Notes: generated by a model from the sequence alone, not told the origin. 64,000 bases of DNA from CAZDWZ01 sp964509425 (GCA_964509425.1 CAZDWZ010000001.1:434001-498000), one strand, 5' to 3'; numbered from the stretch's first letter, positions 52,074 to 61,084 are shown. Numbers and translations: made by a program.

Positions 52074-52490
52074 TTACCAGCGGCGTTCTCCATCGCGGAG
52101 ATTATGTCGTAGGTCCTTGTAGAGATCCTTCCGTTCGTTTCTCAGATCTCTTCGTTCTCCGCGGCTGAGATATCCATCGGAGTAATACGCCGCCTGCTTC
52201 CTTCTCAGATCACGTTCGTCACGTCGTACTTCTCTCACTTCCCGCCAGCTCAACTGTCCGTTCCGAATACCGTTTTGGACCGCGCCGTTAAGACGGGTAT
52301 TCCCATTAAAACTTTTGTAGCCGGAATTATTATAACCATACGTTGTGTAACCGGGCTGTCCGGAAGAATAAAATCTTCCAGGAGTTCCGCAGCGGTTTCT
52401 CCAAGAATCCGCTTGGGCGTTCGCCGGCGCTCCGACAGTGGTTATAAACGCCATCGCCGATAATGCGATAAACGTAAGTGCAGTTTTCAT
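52074..52490 (-). CDS. Secreted basic protein, Arg/Asp/Tyr-rich
   Basis: A 138-residue exported protein. Signal peptide about 1-26 (GAPANA). Tyr/Gly/Ser-rich segment (about 40-65) followed by a highly charged helical tail REVREVRRDERDLRRKQAAYYSDGYLSRGERRDLRNERKDLYKDLR (about 84-130). Reminiscent of small periplasmic stress-type proteins, but not assigned. Convergent with the lipoprotein gene. Confidence 0.72.
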   Translation of the reverse strand: MKTALTFIALSAMAFITTVGAPANAQADSWRNRCGTPGRFYSSGQPGYTTYGYNNSGYKSFNGNTRLNGAVQNGIRNGQLSWREVREVRRDERDLRRKQAAYYSDGYLSRGERRDLRNERKDLYKDLRHNLRDGERRW

Positions 52491-52586
52491 TGTCTGTTCC
52501 TCAGTTTTCGGTTCATTCGGCCAATGCCGAATCTGACACCGCCGGATTAGTGAAGAGGAACATTTGGGGCGTCTACCGAAGCCTCC

Positions 52587-53111
52587 TTAGAAAGTTTTGG
52601 AATTAAGCGGCTGGGCTCCATGGGCGACCGGGTCCGGATCGGAAACGCCATCATCGTTCGGACGTCCTTTCCGAAATCCTTCATTCTCCTCGCGATTTGA
52701 GGAAAGCGCCGCGCGAGCGGCATCCTGGAGAATATTCACGGCAATGCCCGTCAGAATGCCCTTCGCGCTGGGCCCATCAACGCTAAGCGCCGACGCTCGT
52801 TCTTTGAGCCGTCGCCGCAGGGCGGGGCCGACCTTTCTCGAACCACCGAAGAATAAAAAAGCCGCTCCGGCGCCTACCAGGAGCGACGCGCCGAGGAACG
52901 TGAGAGGGCGTTCGCGAATACGTTCTCGAACATCAAAGGCCTTCTTTACGTCGTCGACTTTTTCCTGCACGGATTGTTTTGCGACCTCGACGGTGCCCTT
53001 CACCTCACTTTCGAGATTCTCCAATTTCTGCACCAGAGCGGTCCGCGTTTCAACAATCTGCTGTCGAATCTGCTCAGGCTCTTGCTTGCTTATTTGCTCA
53101 ACGCTCGCCAT
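52587..53111 (-). CDS. DUF3618-like membrane protein
   Basis: About 174 residues from the ATG at 53111. An N-terminal helical stretch IRQQIVETRTALVQKLENLESEVKGTVE is followed by ERIRERPLTFLGASLLVGAGAAFLFFGGSRK, one membrane helix (about 65-85), and a C-terminal helix. The pattern matches DUF3618/ElaB-related envelope proteins. Overlaps the YqjE-like gene by 14 bases, so the three genes here are one operon. Proposed role: membrane or ribosome-associated stress protein (inference). Confidence 0.78.
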   Translation of the reverse strand: MASVEQISKQEPEQIRQQIVETRTALVQKLENLESEVKGTVEVAKQSVQEKVDDVKKAFDVRERIRERPLTFLGASLLVGAGAAFLFFGGSRKVGPALRRRLKERASALSVDGPSAKGILTGIAVNILQDAARAALSSNREENEGFRKGRPNDDGVSDPDPVAHGAQPLNSKTF

Positions 53112-53505
53112 TGACAGTCTCCGAGATAGATTGAATTGTTTTTTCCGGAACGATGGTAAGATCTGCCAAGCGGGACTTTGCATGCAAGAGCAGCAAAAAC
53201 GCGAGGAATACGCTCGCGAGTCCGACCAGAAGAAACGCAAGCCAGGCTGGAGCACCGCCGACGTTTTGAACGATCCAAAGCGCTCCTGCTACGAATACCA
53301 GCAATCCTCCGATCAAACAGAGAACTGCGGCTCCCACGAACTCGAGTACCGTCTTCCCGGCGTTTGACGCCTGAATTCGGAGCTCGCTTTTCGCGAGAGC
53401 CACTTCCTGCCGGAGCAGTGTGCCCAGATCATCGACTATCTCCGAGAGAATCGGAGAGATGCGATGATCGACATCTTCTCGTACTTGCTCCAACATGGTG
53501 TTCAC
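53098..53505 (-). CDS. YqjE/phage holin-like membrane protein
   Basis: A 135-residue protein of the YqjE (PF07332-like) type: an amphipathic N-terminus with LRQEVALAKSELRIQASNAGK, then two hydrophobic segments VLEFVGAAVLCLIGGLLVFVAGALWIV and APAWLAFLLVGLASVFLAFLLLLHA (about 50-110). The start is GTG 53505 or ATG 53496. Lies between the YqjD-like and DUF3618-like genes, an order like E. coli yqjD-yqjE-yqjK. Confidence 0.82.
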   Translation of the reverse strand: MNTMLEQVREDVDHRISPILSEIVDDLGTLLRQEVALAKSELRIQASNAGKTVLEFVGAAVLCLIGGLLVFVAGALWIVQNVGGAPAWLAFLLVGLASVFLAFLLLLHAKSRLADLTIVPEKTIQSISETVNGER

Positions 53506-53510
53506 CTGGT

Positions 53511-53921
53511 TTATTTCCTCAGCAGGGTTCGGCCGAGAAGCAGCCCTGCCCCGAAGCCGATGATCATCGACTCCACAGGGTAGCGTTTCACCAACGACTT
53601 CGCGTCTGAAGCGATATCGGTCACTCCCTTCTCTTGCAGATACTCTCCTCCGGTCTCCATCGCTCCCGCGACACTGTCCGCCGCCGAGCTCGCGAACTTC
53701 GGAGAGTTGCTCCGAATGGTGCTGGCCGCTGCGTTCACTCGGCTCCCCACACCCGAGAGTGTTTTATCAACGGTACTCTCGACGTTGCACAAAACATCCT
53801 TTGCTTTGCTCGTCGCTTGGGAAAGCGCTTCTCGTCCAGATTCTGCCATCCGTGCCGCCGCAGATTCCGCGGCCGCCTTTGCATCGTCCATCGTTTGTCC
53901 GTTCCTGATTGATTCAGCCAT
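53511..53921 (-). CDS. ElaB/YqjD-like membrane-anchored protein
   Basis: A 136-residue helical protein (DAKAAAESAAARMAESGREALSQATSKAKD) ending with the DUF883 signature KRYPVESMIIGFGAGLLLGRTLLRK, a C-terminal membrane anchor. YqjD of E. coli is a stationary-phase inner-membrane protein that binds ribosomes. First of the trio, with 5 bases to the next gene. Confidence 0.85.
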   Translation of the reverse strand: MAESIRNGQTMDDAKAAAESAAARMAESGREALSQATSKAKDVLCNVESTVDKTLSGVGSRVNAAASTIRSNSPKFASSAADSVAGAMETGGEYLQEKGVTDIASDAKSLVKRYPVESMIIGFGAGLLLGRTLLRK

Positions 53922-54291
53922 GACATCCTCCGTTACGTAAAATTTGTGATTTGTCTTTCAGTCGATGTTGCGGAGACCATTGTATTCCACCTTTGCGCGC
54001 TAAAGGGCATGATGCCGATCACCGGTTGAGGTTGTATTCCGAAGTCACTACAAATTTTAGAAGATTTGAGTCGAGAGACCCGATCGCCTGCCGAGAACAG
54101 AACCCGGCACCGTGAAAACTCAGATTCGGATTTTTTCGGCGCAGGAAATTAAACGGCAACAATTTCGATCGCCACTGCTCCAAAACGTTGTTCAGGCCTG
54201 AGCAGTCAATGCAGAAAAGCGACGCAGCCCAGAGATATGGCCCAGAGATATGAGAGATTACCGCGGAGCAAGGCGAATGAATAGTTTGGTA
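53922..54291. other. Intergenic region before tRNA-Thr
   Basis: About 370 bases without a convincing gene. It includes a perfect 13-base tandem duplication GCCCAGAGATATG at 54227-54239 and 54240-54252. The promoter of the minus-strand yqjD-like operon must lie near 53930-54000. Confidence 0.6.
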
Positions 54292-54364
54292 AGCCAACTG
54301 CCGGAATCGAACCGGCGACCCTCTCATTACGAATGAGATGCTCTACCGACTGAGCTAAGTTGGC
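54292..54364 (-). tRNA. tRNA-Thr, anticodon CGT
   Basis: Read on the minus strand: acceptor GCCAACT paired with AGTTGGC, D arm TAGCTCAGTCGGTAGAGCA, anticodon stem TCTCA/TGAGA with loop TTCGTAA (anticodon CGT), and T arm GCCGG-TTCGATT-CCGGC. The discriminator base is T and CCA is not encoded. Class I variable loop. No neighbour tRNA. Confidence 0.96.
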
Positions 54365-54555
54365 GTTTCGGCAGTGTGTCCGCTTATACGACTCCTCTTT
54401 TCTTCGCTCAAGTCTGAAGAGGAAAAATTAAGAAGGATGGCGGACTTTCTAAGGAAAAAACATTCCCCAAGGACACTTCGCGTGCCGCCGCGCCTTCGAA
54501 CCTCCGAGTTCGGACGCGCTGAGTTAGGTGTTTGCGTTTCAGAACGGAGCCCAGT

Positions 54556-55095
54556 ATGGATACCCCCATGCGCGGGTATCTCCCCAGAAATTTTTCCACA
54601 TTGCTTCGGATGAATGCGGGGCTCCGAGAGATCTTTGTCCTCTGTCTCGTCGGACTTTTCCTCTTTCAGTCGACGGCCGGGCTAATCCATTCTTTGGAAT
54701 CTTTCGGGGCGGCACGTGCGACCGGGCCGGCAAAATCCTTCCGAAGTACAGAGCTTCTTGGGGCACCAATTGCCCGGGTTTCTGCCGGCAAAGGTCAGGA
54801 CTCGTGGACTCCTGATTTTTCGAATCTCAATGCGGGAATCGGCCTATCTCAAGAGCACTCCGCGACTGAGTTTCTGCCGGCTACGGCCGCTCACGAGCAC
54901 GAGTCGAGTTCGTGCTCCCTGTGCGAAAGTTTGCACTTCTCTCGTAATTCGGTCTCCTGTCCGATTTTCGAGTTTCCGCTTCCGCGGGACTCGACTGACC
55001 GAATTCTGAGTCTGCCGTGTCCGTCACTTCACACCTTCTCGATAACGCTGCCGTCGCCTCGCGGCCCTCCTCTCAGCGAAACGACCGCCGCCTAG
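54556..55095 (+). CDS. Membrane-anchored His/Cys protein next to TonB receptor
   Basis: About 179 residues from the ATG at 54556 (GGAG 6 bases upstream; a TTG at 54532 is possible). A hydrophobic segment (about 28-47, REIFVLCLVGLFLFQSTAGLIHSL) is followed by a Ser/Pro-rich body containing AAHEHESSSCSLCESL, a His/CxxC motif as in DUF2946-type metal-linked proteins. It lies about 200 bases before a TonB-dependent receptor of metal type, suggesting a metal role. Not a secure family assignment. Confidence 0.65.
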   Translation: MDTPMRGYLPRNFSTLLRMNAGLREIFVLCLVGLFLFQSTAGLIHSLESFGAARATGPAKSFRSTELLGAPIARVSAGKGQDSWTPDFSNLNAGIGLSQEHSATEFLPATAAHEHESSSCSLCESLHFSRNSVSCPIFEFPLPRDSTDRILSLPCPSLHTFSITLPSPRGPPLSETTAA

Positions 55096-55298
55096 GAACC
55101 ACATATCTCGTTCGAATCTGAGCTTTGCTCTCCCGGCGTATCAAGCAGGCGTATTGCAGAGAATCAGCTCCAGAGGAATGCGAGCTCTCAAAGTTCCGGC
55201 AGCCTCAGTTTTATTCCGCCTCTCGGCGGAGTCGCTTCCGTGGTGCAGTCTTTCGCGTCGCGGAGCTTGAATCGAGATCTCAATTTTGGATTTGTTCC

Positions 55299-57419
55299 AT
55301 GAAAAGCACACATCGAGTCTCAGGACTCTTCTTCCTCATATCAACCTTTGTCGTTCCGGTAATCGCCGGGGCGGATGAGCAGGCCATCATCACCGGAACG
55401 ATTCCGGAAGTGGTGATCTCTGCCTCCCCTCTCGCTCGACCGCTCTTTGAACAAGCTCAACCGGTCGGCGTTCTCGAGGGGAGCGAGCTCTCGCAAAGTC
55501 CGCAGGCAACCATCGGAGACGCACTCTCCACTCAGCCGGGAGTCGCGTCGTCGTCCTTCGGAGCCGGAGCGAGCCGCCCGGTCATCCGAGGACAGGGAGG
55601 AGATAGGGTTCGCGTGCTCCAAAACGGAGTGGGCACCATGGACGCATCCAATGCGAGCCCCGATCACGCCGTCGCCATAGAGCCGTCCCAAGTCGAGCGT
55701 ATCGAAATTGTGCGTGGCCCCGCGACGCTCCTCTATGGAACCAACGCCGTGGGCGGAGTTGTGAATGTAATCGATAACCGCATTCCAGAGGAGCTTCCGG
55801 AAAAACCTTCCGGATCACTCGCTATCAAAGCGTCTACCGTCGACCATCAAGGCTCGACGGGGGCCGCGGTCAACGCCCCGATCGGAGACTTCGTATTCCA
55901 CGTGGACGGACTCTTTCGCGACGCCGACAATTACCGCATTCCGAATTTCGCGAGAACAAACGAGCTCCGGCAGGAGGGTCCGGCGGAAGGGGGCGGTGAG
56001 CCGCGACGACGACTGCCGTTTTCTTACGCAGATGCGGAGGGCGCGAATGCGGGTGGTTCGTATATCTTTGAGAACGGGAGCTTCATGGGTGCTTCGGTTA
56101 GCTTGTTCAATACCACCTACGGAGTTCCGAACGGCGAAGAGGATGTCTCCATCAATCTCAAACAGCGGCGCTTCGACACCCGCGGCCGATTCAATGAGCC
56201 GTTCGACGGAGTTCAATCCGCGGAGTACCGGCTGGGTGTCGTGGACTACGAACACACGGAGTTCGAAAGCGGCGAGCCGGGGACAGTATTTCACAACGAC
56301 GCGTTCGAGGGACGAATGGAGCTTGAGCATGAGAAAATCTTCGGCGCGCTTGGAACTGTCGGACTGCAATATCAATACGGCGATTTTGAGGCGATTGGAG
56401 CAGAGGCGTTTCAACCTCCATCGGTAACGAATGTCGGGTCGCTCTTCGTTTTCGAGGAGTTCGAGCTGGTGAACGCGCTTGTGTATCAGATAGGCGTGCG
56501 GCTGGACTCGCAATCCGTCTCATCTCCGTCTTTCCGGGGATCAGACGAAGCTGATCCGACCCGGAGAAAGGAGAATTTTTTCACTGTTAGCGGATCGAAC
56601 GCCGTCGTTTGGACGCCGGAGGACAAATACGCCGTCGCGCTTTCCCTGACTCGCACGGAACGTGCGCCCGTCGGGCAGGAGCTCTTTGCGAGAGGTATTC
56701 ACGTTGCAACAGGTGCTCACGAAATCGGAGATCCCTCGCTCGATACTGAAAAATCCATCGGAGCCGATCTCACGCTTCGCAAACGGAACGGGATAGTCAC
56801 GGGTTCTTTGAGCGGGTTCGCGAATTGGTACAACAATTACATTGCGCTTTTTCCGAATGGGAATGAGGTGGAAGAATTCAGGAGTTATGATTTCCGTGGA
56901 GTGGATGCACTTTTCACGGGGTTTGAATTGCAGTCGGCCCTTCATCTTCTGGGTGACCACGAGGATCATTCGCTCCTCTCGAAACCAGAAAAGCTCGCGG
57001 GGAAAGACTCCACCGAGAAACCAGCAGCAGCAGCCGTCGATAGATTGGACCTCACGATGCAATGGGATTATGTGCGGGCGAAAGATGAGGACTCCGGACA
57101 GCCGCTTCCTCGAATCACACCGCTTCGTGCACTATTCGGAGTCGAATACGAACGAAACGGTTTTTCCGCTCGAGCGGAGCTTCAACACGCTTATCGCCAG
57201 ACTCGAGTTGCCGAATTCGAGACCGAGACCGCCGGGTATACGACCGTGAATGCACGGCTCAGTCAAAAATTGCCTGTTGATTTATTCCGTCCGGCGGAAA
57301 TTTATCTGCGGGCGGATAACATTTTAAACGAAGAGATGAGAAACCACGTCTCGTTCATTAAGGATGTCGCACCGCTTCCAGGCAGGAATTTTTTACTCGG
57401 AATGAGGCTCCTTTTTTAG
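55299..57419 (+). CDS. TonB-dependent outer-membrane receptor, ZnuD/metal type
   Basis: About 706 residues from the ATG at 55299. Signal peptide about 1-25, then a plug domain with EVVISASPLARPLFEQAQPVGVLEG, IGDALSTQPGVASSSFGAGASRPVIRG and VERIEIVRGPATLLYGTNAVGGVVNVID. The barrel ends PAEIYLRADNILNEEMRNH...PGRNFLLGMRLLF. The sequence style and a His/Asp loop (LGDHEDHSLLSKPEK) resemble ZnuD-like zinc or copper receptors rather than siderophore receptors. The preceding His/Cys protein supports that. Substrate is inferred. Confidence 0.9.
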   Translation: MKSTHRVSGLFFLISTFVVPVIAGADEQAIITGTIPEVVISASPLARPLFEQAQPVGVLEGSELSQSPQATIGDALSTQPGVASSSFGAGASRPVIRGQGGDRVRVLQNGVGTMDASNASPDHAVAIEPSQVERIEIVRGPATLLYGTNAVGGVVNVIDNRIPEELPEKPSGSLAIKASTVDHQGSTGAAVNAPIGDFVFHVDGLFRDADNYRIPNFARTNELRQEGPAEGGGEPRRRLPFSYADAEGANAGGSYIFENGSFMGASVSLFNTTYGVPNGEEDVSINLKQRRFDTRGRFNEPFDGVQSAEYRLGVVDYEHTEFESGEPGTVFHNDAFEGRMELEHEKIFGALGTVGLQYQYGDFEAIGAEAFQPPSVTNVGSLFVFEEFELVNALVYQIGVRLDSQSVSSPSFRGSDEADPTRRKENFFTVSGSNAVVWTPEDKYAVALSLTRTERAPVGQELFARGIHVATGAHEIGDPSLDTEKSIGADLTLRKRNGIVTGSLSGFANWYNNYIALFPNGNEVEEFRSYDFRGVDALFTGFELQSALHLLGDHEDHSLLSKPEKLAGKDSTEKPAAAAVDRLDLTMQWDYVRAKDEDSGQPLPRITPLRALFGVEYERNGFSARAELQHAYRQTRVAEFETETAGYTTVNARLSQKLPVDLFRPAEIYLRADNILNEEMRNHVSFIKDVAPLPGRNFLLGMRLLF

Positions 57420-57438
57420 GTCTCGGAAGGGGCGAGAA

Positions 57439-57495
57439 AGAGCACCCCTTGACCAGGCCCACCCATAACAAGGGTTTGGTTTGCGGGTGCTTTTT
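57439..57495 (+). terminator. Terminator after TonB receptor
   Basis: AGCACCC (57441-57447) pairs with GGGTGCT (57485-57491), followed by TTTTT. The loop is long (about 37 bases), so strength is moderate. Confidence 0.65.
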
Positions 57496-57555
57496 CCTAT
57501 TGGCGAGCCGCAAATCCATGCTAAGACTCCGGAATCATTTGAAGGATTTCTGCCT

Positions 57556-58332
57556 ATGAACGCTCGTCGATTCGTCACTCCCGCAGGCACCGCCTCGAAG
57601 CCGGTTGCACTTTCTCTTTCGTATTTTCTCATGGCCCTCCTCCTCTGCTGCGCTTCGCTTGGCTGCGGCAGCGGTGGGAACAACAGCAATAATAATAACA
57701 ATAATAACAACAACACCGGGAACGCCGGCGACTCCGTCGTGCGGTTGTTGAACGTCTCACCCGACTCGAGTGCTGTCGATCTCCTGATTCGCGGGAGAAC
57801 AGTTGCGGAAGCAGTTGGATATCTTGAAGACGCCGACTACCACGAGATCAACGCCGGGAGCTCGACGTTCGTGGTCCGCGACTCGGGCAGCTTCAATACC
57901 ATCGAAGACTCGAGCCGCAGCTTCACACGTCAGAAGCAATACACGATTTTTGTGTTTGGACCATTCGGCGAGCGCAAAGCCACTGTTGTTGAAGACAACA
58001 ACACCGAGCCACGGCAAGGACGTGTCCGCATCCGCTTCGTAAATTCGCTCTCAGTGACTTCTGGCGTCGACGTCTACATCGTTCGTCCGGAAGTAGATAT
58101 CGGTTCGGCCGAGCCCGCATACCGAAACGTCTCAAAAGAGAAGATCACGGATTATCTGGAGAGCGAAGAAGGCCGCTTCGTAATGCGAATTACAAACAAG
58201 GACGATCTCAACATCATCGCCGAATCCGACATTCTGGAATTGGACGGAGATCAGGTGCGAACCTACGCACTCGTGGATTCTATCCGTGGCAATGGTGGAC
58301 TTGATATTGCAGTTTTTCGCGATAGAAAATGA
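57556..58332 (+). CDS. DUF4397 lipoprotein with poly-Asn tract
   Basis: A 258-residue lipoprotein from the ATG at 57556. Signal with lipobox SLGC, then GSGGNNSNN... with a poly-Asn run of about nine residues (AAT/AAC repeats near 57685-57715). The body is two DUF4397-type beta domains: VVRLLNVSPDSSAVDLLIRGR and VRIRFVNSLSVTSGVDVYIVRP, each with the opening VRxxNxS-AxxVDVxI. The stop overlaps the next ATG by 4 bases. The codon repeat could be prone to slippage and phase variation. Confidence 0.85.
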   Translation: MNARRFVTPAGTASKPVALSLSYFLMALLLCCASLGCGSGGNNSNNNNNNNNNTGNAGDSVVRLLNVSPDSSAVDLLIRGRTVAEAVGYLEDADYHEINAGSSTFVVRDSGSFNTIEDSSRSFTRQKQYTIFVFGPFGERKATVVEDNNTEPRQGRVRIRFVNSLSVTSGVDVYIVRPEVDIGSAEPAYRNVSKEKITDYLESEEGRFVMRITNKDDLNIIAESDILELDGDQVRTYALVDSIRGNGGLDIAVFRDRK

Positions 58333-59594
58333 TACAAATCTCCTGGCTCAGGAGAATCCTCGCCCTCTCGTTTCTCATCCCGTTAGCGTTCGTCTGGCGA
58401 TTCTTCGCCGGCGAACGCTTTTACGCGCACACTCCCATTCATCCTGCGCTGGGAGAGCTTCCAGCGGCCGTCGATTGGGCCGCTCTGACGATCATCGCTC
58501 TGTTGCTCGTGTGGGTTTCTGTCACGAAGCTCGAGCGGCTTCCGCTCGGTCTCTTTCTCGTCTTCTCATTCGCCTTTAGTCTCTGGGATCAAAGCCGGTG
58601 GATGCCGTATTTTTATCAATACTTCTTCATGCTGCTCGCGGTGTACAGCTTCCGTCCGGACGGAGACGAGGCAAGCGAAGTCGAGCGAGTGAAGAATACT
58701 CTTCGAATAATCTGCGCGAGCATCTGGCTCTGGAGCGGTCTCCATAAAATCGGGGCCATATATGTGCTCGTCGGCTACCCCTGGATGATGAAACCGTTCC
58801 TCGATATTCTCCCGGAGGCACTTCATGGCCCGCTCCTTCTTACCAGCTTTCTCAGCCCCCTCGTTGAATCGGGTGGCGCACTTTGCCTTTTCTTTTCAAA
58901 AACACGAAATTTCGGCGTCCTCCTTTTGACAGCCATGCACGTGGCGATTCTGGTCATCTTCGGTCCGGCAGGGCTGAACTGGAATCCAAGTGTCTGGTCC
59001 TGGAACGTCGCGATGATCTGCTTCCTCTGGCTCCTCTTTTTCCGTGCACGCGGAAGCGGGTTGTCTATTCTTTTCGGAAGCGGAAAGTTATTTGGCGATA
59101 AACTCGTTCACCGAACGGTGATGACGATGTTCCTTCTCCTTCCCGCTCTGAATAATGCGGGGTACTGGGACGATTTTCTCTCGCACTGCCTCTACTCTTG
59201 GAACACGAGAGAAGCAGAGATTGTCGTTGAACCTGAAGCGGAGTCCGCCCTTCCGGCCGAGCTCCGGAGGGAGATCCGCCGTGAAGCGGCACCTCCCGTC
59301 ATTCCGTTTCTTGAATGGTCGTTTCATATCTTCAACTCTCCACCCTATCATTCGTACCGGGTATTTCACTCCGTCTTCGGGAAGCTCTGCGAGACGACAG
59401 GCGGCAATCAGGGATTGACCTTAAGAATTTTCGAAAAGCCGGACCTCCTCACCGCAAAACACGAAATAATTTCGTATAAATGTTCTCCTCAGCAGGGAAG
59501 CCGGGAGCTTGTTCGCGTCTATCCGCCCGAAAAGGAAAGCCGCTCGCTTATTGCACCGCCCGCGAGTGGGATCGGCGGAGCTCCGGCGAGCTAG
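58329..59594 (+). CDS. Multi-pass membrane protein, possibly HTTM-like
   Basis: A 421-residue protein with about eight hydrophobic segments in the first 285 residues (LALSFLIPLAFVWRFFAG, WAALTIIALLLVWVSV, LGLFLVFSFAFSL, YFYQYFFMLLAVYSF, LLLTSFLSPLVESGGALCLFF, FGVLLLTAMHVAILVIFG). A soluble C-terminal domain (about 290-421) contains PFLEWSFHIFNSPPYHSYRVF. It resembles vitamin-K-carboxylase-like HTTM proteins in layout, but I see no decisive active-site motif. ATGA-coupled to the DUF4397 lipoprotein gene. Confidence 0.72.
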   Translation: MIQISWLRRILALSFLIPLAFVWRFFAGERFYAHTPIHPALGELPAAVDWAALTIIALLLVWVSVTKLERLPLGLFLVFSFAFSLWDQSRWMPYFYQYFFMLLAVYSFRPDGDEASEVERVKNTLRIICASIWLWSGLHKIGAIYVLVGYPWMMKPFLDILPEALHGPLLLTSFLSPLVESGGALCLFFSKTRNFGVLLLTAMHVAILVIFGPAGLNWNPSVWSWNVAMICFLWLLFFRARGSGLSILFGSGKLFGDKLVHRTVMTMFLLLPALNNAGYWDDFLSHCLYSWNTREAEIVVEPEAESALPAELRREIRREAAPPVIPFLEWSFHIFNSPPYHSYRVFHSVFGKLCETTGGNQGLTLRIFEKPDLLTAKHEIISYKCSPQQGSRELVRVYPPEKESRSLIAPPASGIGGAPAS

Positions 59595-59600
59595 GGAAGC

Positions 59601-59748
59601 TCTGATTAAGTCTCTCAGGTGCTCCGGTGCTCTGTGGTTTAATTTAAAAAGTTTAAGAAATGAACCACAGAGCACCTGAGCACCAGAGGACCTGAGGACC
59701 ACAGGACCACAGGACCACAGGACCAGAGGAAAAAAGAACTTAATCAGA
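59601..59748 (+). repeat. Nested inverted repeat with 8-nt tandem units, copy 3
   Basis: Outer arms TCTGATTAAGT (59601-59611) and ACTTAATCAGA (59738-59748). Inner left arm CAGGTGCT, CCGGTGCT, CTGTGGTT (59616-59639) faces AACCACAG, AGCACCTG, AGCACCAG. The right side continues in 8-base phase: AGGACCTG, three copies of AGGACCAC and AGGACCAG, to about 59730. It starts 7 bases after the membrane-protein stop. Same family as 9760 and 25746, here expanded. Confidence 0.85.
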
Positions 59749-59837
59749 ATCTCCCGAGAAGCCCTTTCATACCTACCGGACCTTTTGTCGCCGGCTAAGA
59801 CTTTGTCGGCGAAAACGATTGTTGCTATCGTCCCCCC

Positions 59838-60905
59838 ATGCGTTCGGATGTCGTCATCGTCGGTGCTGGAATTCTTGGAGTCTCCCTCGCGTATCATCTC
59901 GCGAATGCGGGGGCTTCAGTCATCGTCCTCGAAAAGGAACCAGCTGTCGCCGTCCACGCATCGGGCAGAAACGCGGGAATGTTCCGCCAGCTCTACCGGA
60001 ACCCGCAACTTTCCGCTTGGGCAAAACAGTCGCGCGAAACATGGCCGGTCGCAGCTCGCAATGATCATTTTACAGAAACCGGCTCCTACGTTGTGGGCCG
60101 CAAGCCCCCGCCGCATTCTGAATCGCTGTTCGAAGCTCGAACCGTCACTCTTGGAGAACGAAAGCTCGAATCCGTTTATTGCGCAACCGATGGTCTCCTT
60201 GACTCTGGCAACTTCGTGCGATCGATTGCTGAATTACTGCCGCCGAGACGCGGGAGCATCGCCTTTGAGGCAAAAATTCGCTCGATTACAAAAACTCAAG
60301 GTGATTGGCGAATAGAAACCGAAAAAAACATCATCAGTGGCGGTCAACTTGTCATCACCGGCGGCGCATGGGCTTCGTCCATCGTCCCTCGTTCCGGACG
60401 GGATGAGGAGATATCGATTCACGGTTTGCTCCAGCCTTTCGCCCGATATCTTTTCGTTGTGGATGGATGGCCGACTGGATTCATGCCGGAGCGAGATTGC
60501 GGCTTCTACTGGAATGAAGTTGACGAGTGGTACATGCGGCGCTGGACTGAAGCGACCCGTCTCGTTTCATTCTGCGATAAGATTGCCGCCCGGCCCGATG
60601 AATTCAAACCGGACGATGAACCGCTGAATCTGATGCGGCGAACTCTAAACACTGCCTTCCCTGATTTCGCGGACGACCTCGTCATCGCGAAAAGTTGGTT
60701 CTGTTTTAGGACCTACACGGAAGATCAGCTGCCACTCTGGGGGCCCGATCCGAGGGAAGACGGGCTGCATTGGCTCTCGGGATTTGGCGGCTTCGGGATG
60801 TCGACGGGATTCGCAGCGGCCTTTGATCTCGGGCAGTTACTGCTTGGCCGGCGAGTCGCGGTGTCACCCGATGTAAGCATCTCCAGATTCCTTTCGTCCA
60901 AGTAA
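59838..60905 (+). CDS. FAD-dependent oxidoreductase, DAO family
   Basis: A 355-residue flavoprotein. The Rossmann FAD motif is VVIVGAGILGVSLAYHLANAGASVIVLEKE (about 5-34). Then GRNAGMFRQLY, GGQLVITGGAWASSI, and the C-terminal LHWLSGFGGFGMSTGFAAAFDLG complete the D-amino-acid oxidase/glycine oxidase/sarcosine oxidase fold. Substrate is probably an amine or hydroxy acid. Stands alone between a repeat and dsbD. Confidence 0.9.
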   Translation: MRSDVVIVGAGILGVSLAYHLANAGASVIVLEKEPAVAVHASGRNAGMFRQLYRNPQLSAWAKQSRETWPVAARNDHFTETGSYVVGRKPPPHSESLFEARTVTLGERKLESVYCATDGLLDSGNFVRSIAELLPPRRGSIAFEAKIRSITKTQGDWRIETEKNIISGGQLVITGGAWASSIVPRSGRDEEISIHGLLQPFARYLFVVDGWPTGFMPERDCGFYWNEVDEWYMRRWTEATRLVSFCDKIAARPDEFKPDDEPLNLMRRTLNTAFPDFADDLVIAKSWFCFRTYTEDQLPLWGPDPREDGLHWLSGFGGFGMSTGFAAAFDLGQLLLGRRVAVSPDVSISRFLSSK

Positions 60906-61084
60906 GGTCATCGGAATTTCGGGGGATTGCCTCGGCAAACTGCTACCCCAAACAACAGGCTTTCTCTCGATTCCGATGCGTTCGTCCGGGGCGCGCAACG
61001 CTTTCCAAAACATGGCAGACGTTCTGACCGCAGGCGAGATGAATCACTCTTTTCGGATGGTTGGTTGCGGCTTACATTACAAAT

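Noticed and set aside
53098..53505. Prophage holin
   Set aside because: Holin-like label fits the family name only; no lysin, capsid or integrase is nearby, and the neighbours are YqjD-like and DUF3618-like.
59616..59730. CRISPR-like array
   Set aside because: Tandem units are only 8 bases with no spacers, arranged as an inverted repeat; no cas genes are nearby.
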